Below the pieces are notes generated by a model. The model did not search any database and was not told the origin of the DNA. It saw only the letters and a list, made by a program, of their open reading frames with translations. Positions 10,051 to 19,880 of a DNA stretch of 64,000 bases are shown piece by piece. Within the stretch, counting starts at the first letter, position 1; every line of letters begins with the position of its first letter. The stretch covers positions 682,001 through 746,000 of the forward strand of contig KB899087.1 of the NCBI GenBank assembly GCA_000378025.1. Reading direction: 5' to 3'. The DNA comes from Xanthobacteraceae bacterium 501b (lineage in GTDB: Bacteria > Pseudomonadota > Alphaproteobacteria > Rhizobiales > Xanthobacteraceae). The translations under genes were made by a program, and so were the position numbers.

Positions 10051-11283
10051 ATGCCAACGTCATCGCAGCAGCCGCGCGGAACCGGGCTCTCCTCCTCTCT
10101 GATTTCCGATTTCCGGACCATCGTCAGCTCCCTCGAGCAGGAAAAAGCCGAACGGCATGGTGCTGACGCCGAGGCGCCGCCCGCCGCGCGCCCGGACAAG
10201 GGCAGCGAACCGCGCTCAATGGGCGATGTGCGCAGCCGCCTCGCGGCTCTGGGCGATATGAGCGATCTGATTTCCGCCCGCCCGGCGGTGGCGCGGCCGG
10301 AAACCGGGGGGGGCTCCAGTTCCGATTCGGCCCAGGCGGCCCGCCGGCGCAGCTTCGGAAGCTCGGCGCGCCAGCCGGGAGAGGCTGAGACGCGGCGAAA
10401 GCGCAACGCTTCCAAGGATGTCATCACATGGCAACGGCTTGGTGTGCTTGCCGTCTTCATGGCGGTGGTTGGCGGCGGCGCCGTCCTGCTGCAATCTTTG
10501 GCCGCCCGCGAGGAGGCGAAGGTGGCCCCCGAGGTGATTGGCAACGCCGCCGTGGCCAGTGTCGCGCCCTCGGCCGTCCCGCCTGAATTGGGCGTTGGCC
10601 CGGCCACCGCCGTTGCGCTGGTCGAAGTGGCGCCCGCCGCACCGACGCCCGCAGCCTCCTCCGCCCTCGTCAATGCCTTGCCGGGCAACAGCATCCCGCC
10701 CGTCTTGCGCAATGCGGCGACGCCGCTCGACGCGGCTGACGACTCTCTGCCCGTTACTGCCTTCGCAGCGCCCGAGGCGGGCGTCGGGCCGCTATCGGCC
10801 CCGGTGGTTCCGGAGGCGGTGGAGGCCGAGCCGGCCGTCGCTTCGATCGAGCTTACGGCGGCTCCCGCGCCGGCGGCGCTGCCGAAAGAGGTGCCCCTGC
10901 CGCCTTCGCGCGCGCGCGAACGTCAGGTCGCGGCCCTTGCAGCACCGCCCGCGGAGGCCCAGCCCGCAGCCCCGGCGGAGACCGCCGAGGAAGGCGATAC
11001 GCCCGCAGGGTTCGGAGGTGAGCCGATTGGCATGGCCGTGACGCGCCGTCCCGTCACTATGCGTGCCGCGCCGAAACGCGGTGCGGCAGCCATCGGTAAT
11101 CTGCCGGCGGGCCAGAAGGTGGAACTCGTCGTCTGCCAGCAATGGTGCGAGATCATCGTCGAGGGCAAGCGTGTCTTTGTCTATAAGAGCTTCATTGATA
11201 CGGGCGGTACGGCGGGTTCCGCCGCCGCTGCGGAAGGCGCCGGCGCAGCCGCCGGGGCCGACGAGGCCGCTGCTGCCGAGTGA
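10051..11283 (+). CDS. Membrane-anchored SH3-domain protein
   Basis: A 410-residue protein: disordered charged N-terminus (about 1-125), one transmembrane helix (about 131-150, LGVLAVFMAVVGGGAVLLQ), an Ala/Pro-rich linker and a C-terminal bacterial SH3 domain (about 330-385; VTMRAAPKRGAAAIGNLPAGQ, then CQQWCEIIVEGKRVFVYKSFID). The topology places the SH3 domain in the periplasm, where such domains bind peptidoglycan or proteins. A short Ala/Gly tail ends the chain. Related proteins are common in Rhizobiales but uncharacterised. The ribosome-binding site is weak, so the start is uncertain. Confidence 0.75.
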   Translation: MPTSSQQPRGTGLSSSLISDFRTIVSSLEQEKAERHGADAEAPPAARPDKGSEPRSMGDVRSRLAALGDMSDLISARPAVARPETGGGSSSDSAQAARRRSFGSSARQPGEAETRRKRNASKDVITWQRLGVLAVFMAVVGGGAVLLQSLAAREEAKVAPEVIGNAAVASVAPSAVPPELGVGPATAVALVEVAPAAPTPAASSALVNALPGNSIPPVLRNAATPLDAADDSLPVTAFAAPEAGVGPLSAPVVPEAVEAEPAVASIELTAAPAPAALPKEVPLPPSRARERQVAALAAPPAEAQPAAPAETAEEGDTPAGFGGEPIGMAVTRRPVTMRAAPKRGAAAIGNLPAGQKVELVVCQQWCEIIVEGKRVFVYKSFIDTGGTAGSAAAAEGAGAAAGADEAAAAE

Positions 11284-11415
11284 GCGCCGTCGGTAACAGG
11301 TTGAAGCAATTAGTGAAGCCTTTGGCGCGGCTTTGCGATTCGGCCTCTCTCGCCACGCTTGGGGGCGCGTGTTAGACCCCCGACGACGAATTCAGTAGAG
11401 AAAGGATATGCGCGC

Positions 11416-12423
11416 ATGGTTCAGGACCCGGGCGGGGCTGCGATGCCCGTTCGCGTCGGCGTCGTCGGCGTCGGCATCATGGGTTACAACCACGCCCGCG
11501 TGCTCACCGACCTGCCGGGCGCCGAGCTAGTCGGCATTGCCGATCCGGATGCCGGCCAGCGCGAGAAGGTAGCGGCGCTCCTTGGGTGCCGGGCCTTTGC
11601 CAGCCTTGACGAGTTGGTGGCGGAAGGGGCCGACGCGCTGGTCATCGCTGCTCCCACGCATCTGCACCACGATGTCGCGCTCGCCGCCATCCATGCCGGC
11701 ATGCATGTGCTGGTCGAAAAGCCGATTGCGCCCAGTGTCGCCGAGGCGGAAGCAATCGTCGCCGCTGCCAAGGCCAAGGGCGTGGCGCTGGTGGTCGGAC
11801 ATGTCGAGCGGTTCAATCCGGCGGTCGAAGCCGTGAAGAACGCCATTCGCGACGAGGAGATACTCTCCATCGCCATCACCCGCGTCGGACCGTTTCCGCC
11901 GCGCATGTCGAATGTCGGCGTGGTGATCGATCTCGCGGTACACGACATCGACCTCATCTGCCATTTCACCGGCTCGTACATCACCGAGGTGCAGCCGCAG
12001 GTGAAGGCGGCGGTGGCCGCGCGCGAGGATATCGCGCTGCTGCAGTTCCGTACCGCCAATGGCGTGCTGGCGCATATCAACACCAACTGGCTGACGCCGT
12101 TCAAGGCACGCACCGTGCATGTCGCCACCCGCAAGAAATACGTGATCGGCGATCTGCTCACGCGGCAGGTGACCGAGTATTTCGACTACAAGCCGGATGG
12201 AAGCTATTCGATGCGCCACCTTCCGGTGGCCTATGCCGAGCCGCTTCGCCTTGAGTTGCTGCGGTTCCTGGATGCCGTGCGCGGCGGCTCAGCCCCGGCC
12301 GTGACGGGCGAGGACGGCGTGGCCGCCATCGCCACGGCGATGCGCTGCCTCGAAGCGCTGGAGCCAACACCGACAGAGCCGATGCCCGCCGAGCCGATGC
12401 CTTTGCGCGCCAGCGTGGCTTGA
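11416..12423 (+). CDS. Gfo/Idh/MocA-type sugar-nucleotide dehydrogenase, GnnA/WlbA-like
   Basis: NAD-dependent oxidoreductase, 335 residues. The Rossmann fold opens with VRVGVVGVGIMGYNHARVL, followed by the HVLVEKPIAPS catalytic loop with the EKP lysine, GHVERFNP, and the HDIDLICHFTG segment. The next gene encodes a DegT-type aminotransferase. That pairing matches GnnA-GnnB, which turn UDP-GlcNAc into its 2,3-diamino form for amide-linked lipid A, and also WlbA-type O-antigen enzymes. Alphaproteobacteria of this group commonly have diaminoglucose lipid A, so GnnA is my favoured reading, but it is inference. Start at 11416 follows GAGAAAGGA; ATG at 11443 is an alternative. Confidence 0.8.
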   Translation: MVQDPGGAAMPVRVGVVGVGIMGYNHARVLTDLPGAELVGIADPDAGQREKVAALLGCRAFASLDELVAEGADALVIAAPTHLHHDVALAAIHAGMHVLVEKPIAPSVAEAEAIVAAAKAKGVALVVGHVERFNPAVEAVKNAIRDEEILSIAITRVGPFPPRMSNVGVVIDLAVHDIDLICHFTGSYITEVQPQVKAAVAAREDIALLQFRTANGVLAHINTNWLTPFKARTVHVATRKKYVIGDLLTRQVTEYFDYKPDGSYSMRHLPVAYAEPLRLELLRFLDAVRGGSAPAVTGEDGVAAIATAMRCLEALEPTPTEPMPAEPMPLRASVA

Positions 12424-12434
12424 GAGGAAAAGTG

Positions 12435-13589
12435 ATGAATTCGCATGTGAAGACCGAGCTGGCGCCGATTCCGTTCGTCGATATCGCTGCCCAGCGGGCA
12501 CGGCTGGGCAGCCGGATCGATGATGCGGTGGCGAAGGTGCTCACCCATTGCCGGTTCATCAACGGGCCAGAGGTGACGGAGTTCGAGCATCAGCTCGCCG
12601 CCTTCGCCGGTGCGAAGCACGCCATCGCCTGCTCCAGTGGCACGGACGCCTTGGCCATGATCCTCATGGCTTGGGGCGTGAAGGCGGGCGATGCCGTGTT
12701 CTGCCCCGCCTTCACCTTCTGCGCGACGGCCGAGGTGGTGCCGTGGGTGGGCGCAACTCCGATCTTCGTGGATATTCTCGAAGACACCTTCAACATGGAC
12801 CCGGCGAGCCTGGAGGCTGCCATCGCGGTGGCTAAGCGCGAGGGCCTGACGCCGAAGGTTGTGGTGCCGGTCGATCTGTTCGGTCAGCCCGCCGACATGG
12901 ACGCCATCGAGGCCATCGCCAAGGCGAATGGCCTCAAGGTGCTGTGCGACACGGCGCAGGGCTTTGGCGCCACTTGGAACGGCCGGCGAACCGGCTCCCT
13001 CGGCGATGCCACCGCCACCAGCTTCTTCCCCGCCAAGCCGCTCGGCTGCTATGGCGATGGCGGTGCGGTGCTGACCGATGACGACGTGCTGCTGCCGATC
13101 TTGAAGAGCGTGCGCGAGCATGGCCAGGGCGTCGACAAATACGAGAATGTGCGCCTCGGCATGACCGGCCGGCTCGATACCATCCAGGCGGCGGTGCTGA
13201 TCGAAAAGCTGGCGATCTTCGAGGACGAGATCGCCGCCCGCCAGCGCGTCGCCGAGCGCTACAGCGCGGCGCTGGGCGATATCTGCACAGTGCCGGCCGT
13301 CGATCCGCGCGCCACATCGGTCTGGGCCCAGTATACGATCCGGCTGCCGCACGGCGTGCGCGACGGGCTGGCTGCGGCGCTGCAGAAGGACGGCGTGCCG
13401 ACTGCCGTCTATTATCGCCTTCCGATGCACCGCCAGCCGGCCTATGCGCAGTTCCCCATTGCAGGCAACGGCCTGCCGGTGTGCGAGCGCCTGGCGGGCG
13501 AGGTGATCAGCCTGCCCATGCATCCCTATCTCGACGACGCCGCCCAGGAGCGCGTCATCGCGGCGGTGCGGCGCGCGCTCAGCGCCTGA
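12435..13589 (+). CDS. DegT/DnrJ/EryC1/StrS sugar aminotransferase, GnnB/WlbC-like
   Basis: PLP-dependent aminotransferase acting on a keto sugar nucleotide, 384 residues. Seen: IPFVDIAAQRARLG opening, CSSGTDALAMILMAWGV (cofactor-binding), PVDLFGQPADMD, CDTAQGFGATW with the PLP-pyridine aspartate, and SFFPAKPLGCYGDGG with the Schiff-base lysine, then YYRLPMHRQPAY and LPMHPYL. It starts 11 nt after the dehydrogenase gene with GAGAGGAAA upstream, so the two form an operon and should act in sequence on UDP-3-keto-GlcNAc or a related sugar. Either lipid A diaminoglucose or surface polysaccharide is possible. Confidence 0.85.
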   Translation: MNSHVKTELAPIPFVDIAAQRARLGSRIDDAVAKVLTHCRFINGPEVTEFEHQLAAFAGAKHAIACSSGTDALAMILMAWGVKAGDAVFCPAFTFCATAEVVPWVGATPIFVDILEDTFNMDPASLEAAIAVAKREGLTPKVVVPVDLFGQPADMDAIEAIAKANGLKVLCDTAQGFGATWNGRRTGSLGDATATSFFPAKPLGCYGDGGAVLTDDDVLLPILKSVREHGQGVDKYENVRLGMTGRLDTIQAAVLIEKLAIFEDEIAARQRVAERYSAALGDICTVPAVDPRATSVWAQYTIRLPHGVRDGLAAALQKDGVPTAVYYRLPMHRQPAYAQFPIAGNGLPVCERLAGEVISLPMHPYLDDAAQERVIAAVRRALSA

Positions 13590-13686
13590 TATCCGGCGGG
13601 ACTGGCGAGGTGCGGGCGGGGAGGCTAGCTTTCCGCCCGCACTTGCTTCCGGCTTCCGGCAGCCACAACCCCTCCGTCGGCATCCC

Positions 13687-15237
13687 ATGATTCGCAGCAT
13701 CTTCACGGTCGGCGGCTGGACGCTTCTCTCGCGGCTGACGGGCTTTGTACGCGATATCGTCATGGCCGCCGTCATCGGCGCCGGACCGCTGGCAGATGCG
13801 TTCTACATCGCCTTCCGCCTGCCCAACCATTTCCGCTCCATCTTCGCCGAGGGCGCGTTCAACACCGCCTTCATCCCCGCCTATGCGCGCGTGAAGACGG
13901 TGGAGGGCGAGGCGAAGGCCCGGACCTTCGCCGACGGCATCCTCACCGGCGTGGTGCTCGTGCAACTGGCGATCCTTGCGGTCGCGCTGCTGGCGACCGA
14001 TTGGGTGGTGGCGACGCTGGCGCCGGGGCTTTCGGACGATCCCGAGCGCTTCGCCCTGACGGTCGATTTCACCCGCATCACCTTCCCCTATCTCGGGCTG
14101 ATCGCGGTGGTGACGCTGGTCGGCGGGGTGCTCAACGCCAATGACCGCTTCTGGGCCGCGGCCGCCGCCTCGATCCTGCTCAACGTCGCCATGGTCGCCA
14201 CTCTCAGCCTGGCCGGGCTATTTCCCACGGCTGGCCATGCGGCGGCGTGGGGCGTGCTGATTTCCGGCTTCCTGCAGCTTGGGCTCCTCGTATTCGACGC
14301 CGAGCGACATGGGCTGGGCCTGCGGTTTGGTCGGCCAAGGCTCGACCCCGAGACTCGTGCCTTCCTGATCGCCCTGGGTCCGGCGATCATCGGTTCGGCC
14401 GGCGTCCAGCTGGCGATCTTCGCCGATACGATCATTGCCTCCTTTCTGCCGCAGGGAGCGGTAGCGGCGCTGTTCTATGCCGACCGGATCAACCAGCTGC
14501 CGATCGGCGTCGTGGGCATTGCGGCGGGCATCGTGCTGCTGCCGGAAATGTCGCGGCGGATCGCTGCCAATGACATTGATGGAGCGCGCTTTTCCCAGTC
14601 GCGGGCGATCGAGCTGACGCTGCTGCTGGTGCTGCCCTTCCTGGCCGCCGCCCTGACGATCCCCGAGATCATCATGCGCGGCCTGTTCATGCGTGGCGCC
14701 TTCACCGCCGAGGCTGCGGCGTCGGCCGGGGCGACGCTGGCGGCCTATGGAATCGGCCTCGCCCCCTTCGTGGTGGTGCGCGCCTTCATGGCGCCCTTCT
14801 ACGCGCGCGGCGACACGCGAACACCGGTGCTGGCGACGCTGGGGGCCGCAGTAGTCAATATCGGCCTGAAGATCCTGCTGATGGATACCCTCGCGCAGGT
14901 CGGCCTTGCCTTCGCGACCTCGATGGGCGGCTGGATCACGGTGCTGGTGCTGGCCTTCCTTGCGCACCGTCGCGGTTATGAATGCGGCGACGCGCAGTTG
15001 TGGCGCAGCCTGCCGCGCCTCGCGCTGATTGGCGCCGCCATCGCCGTGGCTCTTTTCGCTGCCGCGCGGTTCGCCGGGTCCTCCTTTGTCGCCTTCGTCC
15101 ACGGCCGCGACGAGGCGTTGCTGGCATTGTGCGTTGCAGCAGGAGGCGCGGTCTATGTGGCCCTGGTGCTGGCGCTGTTCGGGCGGCGCTACCTCAGAGG
15201 CCTGTTGCGCGGGCGGCCGCCGGCGGTGCCGAGCTGA
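13687..15237 (+). CDS. murJ: Lipid II flippase MurJ
   Basis: Polytopic MOP-superfamily membrane protein of 516 residues with about 14 helices. It flips lipid II to the periplasm for peptidoglycan synthesis. The N-terminus is typical (SIFTVGGWTLLSRLTGFVRDIVMA), with the MurJ signatures DAFYIAFRLPNHFRSIFAEGAFN, GIAAGIVLLPEMSR, and FYARGDTRTPV. It lies 97 bp after the amino-sugar pair, consistent with a cell-envelope neighbourhood. In many relatives murJ sits by glnD or trpS instead, so the linkage here is of mild interest. Confidence 0.95.
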   Translation: MIRSIFTVGGWTLLSRLTGFVRDIVMAAVIGAGPLADAFYIAFRLPNHFRSIFAEGAFNTAFIPAYARVKTVEGEAKARTFADGILTGVVLVQLAILAVALLATDWVVATLAPGLSDDPERFALTVDFTRITFPYLGLIAVVTLVGGVLNANDRFWAAAAASILLNVAMVATLSLAGLFPTAGHAAAWGVLISGFLQLGLLVFDAERHGLGLRFGRPRLDPETRAFLIALGPAIIGSAGVQLAIFADTIIASFLPQGAVAALFYADRINQLPIGVVGIAAGIVLLPEMSRRIAANDIDGARFSQSRAIELTLLLVLPFLAAALTIPEIIMRGLFMRGAFTAEAAASAGATLAAYGIGLAPFVVVRAFMAPFYARGDTRTPVLATLGAAVVNIGLKILLMDTLAQVGLAFATSMGGWITVLVLAFLAHRRGYECGDAQLWRSLPRLALIGAAIAVALFAAARFAGSSFVAFVHGRDEALLALCVAAGGAVYVALVLALFGRRYLRGLLRGRPPAVPS

Positions 15238-15373
15238 CGATTTATTGCTTACGCGGTGCAGCATAACTGTGGTAGTTCGCAGCTGCGTCTTGGGCTCCGG
15301 GCGGGGGGCGCCCATGAAACGCGACATCGGGACAGGGGCCCGAAATGCCCGAAGAGCCTTCTCGGAGACGGAT

Positions 15374-16618
15374 ATGATGACCGCGCTGCCGCGCCTTTCC
15401 CTCGCTGCCCTTTCTCTCACTTTGGCGCTGGCAGGCTGCTCCGAGCCGAATCAGGGACAGCAGGGGGCGCCGCCTCCGCCGACCGTGACCGTCGCTCAAC
15501 CGACCACGCGCACCATCACCGATTACGACGAATATGTCGGGCGCTTTGCCGCCGTCGATCTGGTGAACGTCTATGCCCGCGTCTCTGGCTATCTCGAAAA
15601 GGTGTCTTTCACCGACGGTCAGGTGGTGAAGCAGGGCGACCTGCTGTTCACCATCGACAAGCGACCCTTCCAGGTGGCGCATGATCAGGCGCAGGCCAAT
15701 CTGGAGCGGGCCCAGGCCCAGCTCGATTTCGCCCAGTCGGACCTGCAGCGCGCCCAGACCCTGATCGACGACAAGACCTCCAACGCCATCTCCAAGCAGG
15801 CGTATGACCAGCGGTTGCAGAGCGAGCGCACGGCGCGTGCCGACGTAGCGGCGGCGCAGGCGGCGATGCAGGCGGCGCAGCTCGATCTCGATTTCACCGA
15901 CCTCAAGGCGCCTGTGACGGGCCGGATCGGCGATCGCAAGGTCTCGGTCGGCAACCTTGTCACCGGCGGTTCGGGTGGCACCAATACCAATACGCTGCTG
16001 GCCACCATCGTCTCGCTCGATCCGATCTATTTCGAGTTCACCTATGACGAGGCCTCCTATCTGCGCTACCAGCGCATGTCGAAAGACATGGGTGACAAGG
16101 GGCTGTCGATCCCGGTCAAGCTGGGGCTGATCGACGAGAAGGGCTTCACCCACGAAGGCAAGCTCGACTTCGTCGATAACCGCATCAGCGAGGACACCGG
16201 TACGATCCGCGGTCGCGCCACCTTCGCCAATCCCGACGCCACGTTCACGCCCGGCATGTTCGGCCGGATCGAGGTGCCGTCCTCGGCCCCGCATGAAGCA
16301 CTTCTGGTGCCGGATGTCGCCATCGGCACCGAACAGACCCGCAAATTCGTCTATGTGCTGCAGCCGGGCGACCAGCCGCAGGCGCCGCAGATGAAATATG
16401 TCACGCTCGGCCGCGCCTATGACGGCCAGCGGGTCATCACCGGCGGGCTCGGCAAGGACGACCTTGTCGTTGTCAACGGACTGATGCGTATCCGCCCCGG
16501 CGCGAAGGTGGTCGGCAAGCTGGACACGCCGCCGGCAACCCCGGCCGCTGGTGATGGAACCGCCGCGGGCGCTGGCGAGGCGCCTGCCAAGGCCTCCGCC
16601 ACCCCGCCCGCGAACTGA
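15374..16618 (+). CDS. RND efflux periplasmic adaptor (lipoprotein)
   Basis: Membrane-fusion protein of an HAE1-type efflux system, 414 residues. It has a lipoprotein signal with lipobox LALAGC, then the barrel/lipoyl half-motif VDLVNVYARVSGYLEKVSFTDG, an alpha-helical hairpin rich in Ala/Gln (AQANLERAQAQLDFAQSDL), the second lipoyl half (DLKAPVTGRIGDRKVSVGNLV) and a beta-barrel/membrane-proximal domain. It is followed 16 nt later by the pump gene. An outer-membrane TolC partner is not in this window. Either of two adjacent ATG codons at 15374/15377 could be used. Confidence 0.93.
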   Translation: MMTALPRLSLAALSLTLALAGCSEPNQGQQGAPPPPTVTVAQPTTRTITDYDEYVGRFAAVDLVNVYARVSGYLEKVSFTDGQVVKQGDLLFTIDKRPFQVAHDQAQANLERAQAQLDFAQSDLQRAQTLIDDKTSNAISKQAYDQRLQSERTARADVAAAQAAMQAAQLDLDFTDLKAPVTGRIGDRKVSVGNLVTGGSGGTNTNTLLATIVSLDPIYFEFTYDEASYLRYQRMSKDMGDKGLSIPVKLGLIDEKGFTHEGKLDFVDNRISEDTGTIRGRATFANPDATFTPGMFGRIEVPSSAPHEALLVPDVAIGTEQTRKFVYVLQPGDQPQAPQMKYVTLGRAYDGQRVITGGLGKDDLVVVNGLMRIRPGAKVVGKLDTPPATPAAGDGTAAGAGEAPAKASATPPAN

Positions 16619-16634
16619 GCGCGGAGGCGGTCCC

Positions 16635-19600
16635 ATGCGGTTCTCTCACTTCTTCATCGATCGCCCGATCTTCGCCTCGGTGGTTTCCATCGTGGTGATG
16701 ATCCTGGGCGCCGTCGCCTTCGTCGCCCTGCCGGTCGCGCAGTATCCCGACATCGCGCCGCCCGTGGTCAATGTCAGCGGCCAGTATCCGGGCGCCAGCG
16801 CGGAAACCGTGGCGGATACAGTGGTCGCGCCGATCGAGCAGCAGATCAACGGCGTTGAGGGGATGCTCTACATCTCCTCCAACTCAACGGCGGACGGACG
16901 CTTTTCCATCGCCGTGACCTTCGATATCGGCACCGATCTCGATATCGCGCAGGTGCAGGTCCAGAACCGTGTCGCCACCGCGACGCCGCGCCTGCCGCAG
17001 GACGTGCAACAGATCGGCGTTACCGTCGCCAAGTCCTCGCCCGACATCCTGATGGTGGTCAGCCTGTTCTCGCCGGACGATTCCCGCGACTCGCTGTTCA
17101 TCTCGAACTACGCCAACCTTCAGATCAAGGACCAGCTCCAGCGCGTGCCAGGCGTTGGCTCGATCACCGTGTTCGGCTCGCGCGACTACGCGATGCAGGT
17201 CTGGCTCGATCCGCTAAAGCTGCAGGCGCTGAATCTGACGGCAGGCGACGTCACAGCCGCCCTTCAGGCACAGAACCTTCAGGTCGCCTCGGGTGTGCTG
17301 AACGCGCCGCCCGTGCCGAACCAGATGGGCTTCCAGGTGGCGGTGCGAACCCTCGGACGGCTTTCGACGCCGGAAGAGTTCGGCAATATCGTTGTGCGCG
17401 AAACCGGCACCGCCGTGGTGCGGCTGCGCGATGTGGCGCGGATCGGCATCGAGGCGCAGGACAATTCCTCGATCTCCTATTTCGACTCCAAGCCGTCGGT
17501 CGCGCTCGGCATCTTCCAGCTGCCCGGCTCCAATGCGCTGGCTACCGGCGAGGCGATCGAGGCCGCGATCAAGGAGATTGCCAAGGGCTTCCCGCCTGGC
17601 GTGACCTATTCCACCGCCTACAACCCGACGCAGTTCATCGCTGAATCGGTCCGCGCGGTGGAGCACACCATCATTGAGGCCATCGTACTGGTGGTGATCG
17701 TGGTGGTGCTGTTCCTGCAGAGCTGGCGGGCGGCGATCATCCCGATCCTGGCCATTCCGGTCTCGCTGATCGGCACCTTCTTCATCATGAGCCTGTTCGG
17801 CTTTTCGTTGAACAACCTCTCGCTGTTCGGCCTCGTTCTGGCGATCGGCATCGTGGTGGACGACGCGATCGTGGTGGTGGAAAGCGTGGAGCACAACATC
17901 TCCACCGGACTCAGCCCGCGCGATGCCGCCTACAAGACCATGGAAGAAGTCGGCGGGGCGCTGGTGGCGATTTCGCTGGTGCTGGCCTCGGTGTTCATCC
18001 CGTCGGCCTTCATCACCGGCATTTCCGGCGAGTTCTACCGCCAGTTCGCCCTGACCATCGCCGGCTCGACGCTAATCTCGCTGCTGGTGTCGCTGACCCT
18101 CTCGCCAGCCATGTGCGCGCTGCTGCTGAAGCCGCACAAGGGGGCCGACCACAAGCCGGCCTGGTATGCGCGGCCGTTCACCGGCTTCTTCCACTATTTC
18201 AACAAGGGCTTTGACGGCGTCTCGCGCGGCTATGGCTGGCTGACCAGCAAGCTGGTGCGGATCGCCGTCGTGGTACTGCTGGTCTATGTCGCCATTCTGG
18301 CCGGCGGCTTCCAGCTGTTCCGCACCACGCCGCAAGGCTTCATCCCGGCGCAGGACCGCGGCTATCTCATCGTCGCGGCGCAGCTGCCCGGCGGCGCGGC
18401 GCTTTCGCGCACCAACGAGGTGATGACCAAGGCGGCGCAGGAAGTTCTGGCGACGCCCGGCGTGGCGCATGTGGTGAATATCGTCGGTTTCTCCGGCGCG
18501 ACCTTCACCAACGCCCCCAATGCCGGCGCCATGTTCGTCATCCTCGGTCCTGCGGCCGAGCGCGCCGAGCATCCCGGGCAATCCGCCGCCGCCATCCAGG
18601 GAACGCTGTTCGGCAAGCTGGCCTCGGTGGAAGAAGCGCAGATGATCGTCGTCATGCCGCCGCCTGTCGCGGGCATCGGCAATGCCGGCGGCTACCGCAT
18701 GATGATCGAGGATCGCGGCGGTCGCGGCTATGCGGCGTTGCAAGGGGCGGTCTATGCCATGATGGGTGCGGCCAACCAGACGCCGGGGCTCAAGCAGGTC
18801 TATTCGCTGTTCGAGACGTCGACCCCGCAGCTCTTCCTCGATATCGACCGCACCAAGGCGCAGCTGCTCGGCGTCAACATCGCCGATGTGTTCTCGACAC
18901 TGCAGACCTATATCGGCTCATCCTATGTCAACGACTTCAACCTGTTCGGCCGTACCTACCGTGTTCAGGCGCAGGCCGATGCGCCCTACCGACTGACCCC
19001 GGACGACCTGCTGCGGCTGCGGGTGAAGAACGCGGCGGGGCAGCTTGTGCCGCTTGGCTCCTTCACCACGGTGAACGACATCTCCGGACCCTACCGCGTG
19101 CCGCGCTACAATCTATACCCGGCGGCGGAACTCGACGGCGACACCATGCCGGGGACCTCGCAGGGGCAAGCGATCCAGAAGATGCAGGAGATCGCCGCAC
19201 AGACGCTGCCGGACGGCTTCGCCTATGAGTGGACGACGCTGGCCTATCAGCAGGTGCGGGCGGGCAATACCGCGATCTTCGCCTTTGCGCTTGGCGTTGT
19301 GTTCGTCTTCCTCGTGCTGGCGGCGCAGTATGAGAGCCTGACCCTGCCACTCGCGGTCATCCTCATTGTCCCGATGTGCCTGATCGCCGCCGTGGTCGGC
19401 ATCCAGCTACGCGGACAGGACAACAACATCCTCAGTCAGGTCGGCTTCATCGTCCTGATCGGTCTGGCGGCGAAGAACGCGATTCTGATCGTCGAGTTCG
19501 CCAAGCAGCTGGAAGATCGCGGGGAAAATCGCTTCGTCGCGGCGACCGAGGCCGCGAAGCTGCGTCTGCGGCCGATCATCATGACCTCACTGGCCTTCAT

Positions 19601-19808
19601 CTTCGGCGTGGTGCCGCTGGTGATCGCCACCGGCGCCGGTGCCGAGCTGAGGCAGGCGCTGGGCACGGCGGTGTTCTCCGGCATGATCGGCGTGACCATT
19701 TTCGGCCTGCTGTTCACGCCGACCTTCTATGTCACCGCCCGCTGGATCGCCGGTTTCGGCGAGCGCCGCCGCGCCCGCAAGCAGGAAGCTGCGCCCGAGC
19801 CGCATTGA
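16635..19808 (+). CDS. RND multidrug efflux transporter permease (AcrB/MexB-type, HAE1)
   Basis: Inner-membrane pump of 1057 residues with twelve transmembrane helices and two large periplasmic loops. N-terminus MRFSHFFIDRPIFASVVSIV and VAQYPDIAPPVVNVSGQYPG are classic HAE1 features. Helix 4 carries GIVVDDAIVVVE with the paired aspartates of the proton relay, and helix 10 has the conserved lysine in LIGLAAKNAILIVEFAKQ. It exports hydrophobic or amphiphilic compounds by proton antiport together with the preceding adaptor. No local TetR or MarR regulator is adjacent. A strong terminator ends the operon. Confidence 0.95.
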   Translation: MRFSHFFIDRPIFASVVSIVVMILGAVAFVALPVAQYPDIAPPVVNVSGQYPGASAETVADTVVAPIEQQINGVEGMLYISSNSTADGRFSIAVTFDIGTDLDIAQVQVQNRVATATPRLPQDVQQIGVTVAKSSPDILMVVSLFSPDDSRDSLFISNYANLQIKDQLQRVPGVGSITVFGSRDYAMQVWLDPLKLQALNLTAGDVTAALQAQNLQVASGVLNAPPVPNQMGFQVAVRTLGRLSTPEEFGNIVVRETGTAVVRLRDVARIGIEAQDNSSISYFDSKPSVALGIFQLPGSNALATGEAIEAAIKEIAKGFPPGVTYSTAYNPTQFIAESVRAVEHTIIEAIVLVVIVVVLFLQSWRAAIIPILAIPVSLIGTFFIMSLFGFSLNNLSLFGLVLAIGIVVDDAIVVVESVEHNISTGLSPRDAAYKTMEEVGGALVAISLVLASVFIPSAFITGISGEFYRQFALTIAGSTLISLLVSLTLSPAMCALLLKPHKGADHKPAWYARPFTGFFHYFNKGFDGVSRGYGWLTSKLVRIAVVVLLVYVAILAGGFQLFRTTPQGFIPAQDRGYLIVAAQLPGGAALSRTNEVMTKAAQEVLATPGVAHVVNIVGFSGATFTNAPNAGAMFVILGPAAERAEHPGQSAAAIQGTLFGKLASVEEAQMIVVMPPPVAGIGNAGGYRMMIEDRGGRGYAALQGAVYAMMGAANQTPGLKQVYSLFETSTPQLFLDIDRTKAQLLGVNIADVFSTLQTYIGSSYVNDFNLFGRTYRVQAQADAPYRLTPDDLLRLRVKNAAGQLVPLGSFTTVNDISGPYRVPRYNLYPAAELDGDTMPGTSQGQAIQKMQEIAAQTLPDGFAYEWTTLAYQQVRAGNTAIFAFALGVVFVFLVLAAQYESLTLPLAVILIVPMCLIAAVVGIQLRGQDNNILSQVGFIVLIGLAAKNAILIVEFAKQLEDRGENRFVAATEAAKLRLRPIIMTSLAFIFGVVPLVIATGAGAELRQALGTAVFSGMIGVTIFGLLFTPTFYVTARWIAGFGERRRARKQEAAPEPH

Positions 19809-19847
19809 TGCAGGCTTAGCCCGCGCCGCCGCACTGGCCAAGATTGC

Positions 19848-19880
19848 CCCGCCGCTCTTCCTGAGCGGCGGGTTTTTCTT
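19848..19880 (+). terminator. Terminator of the RND operon
   Basis: 10-bp stem CCCGCCGCTC / GAGCGGCGGG with a 5-nt loop followed by TTTTTCTTT, 40 bp after the pump stop codon. Confidence 0.93.

Noticed and set aside
15242..16636. Long minus-strand frame opposite the RND adaptor
   Set aside because: Shadow of a certain gene; sequence is His/Arg/Gly-rich with no recognisable domain.
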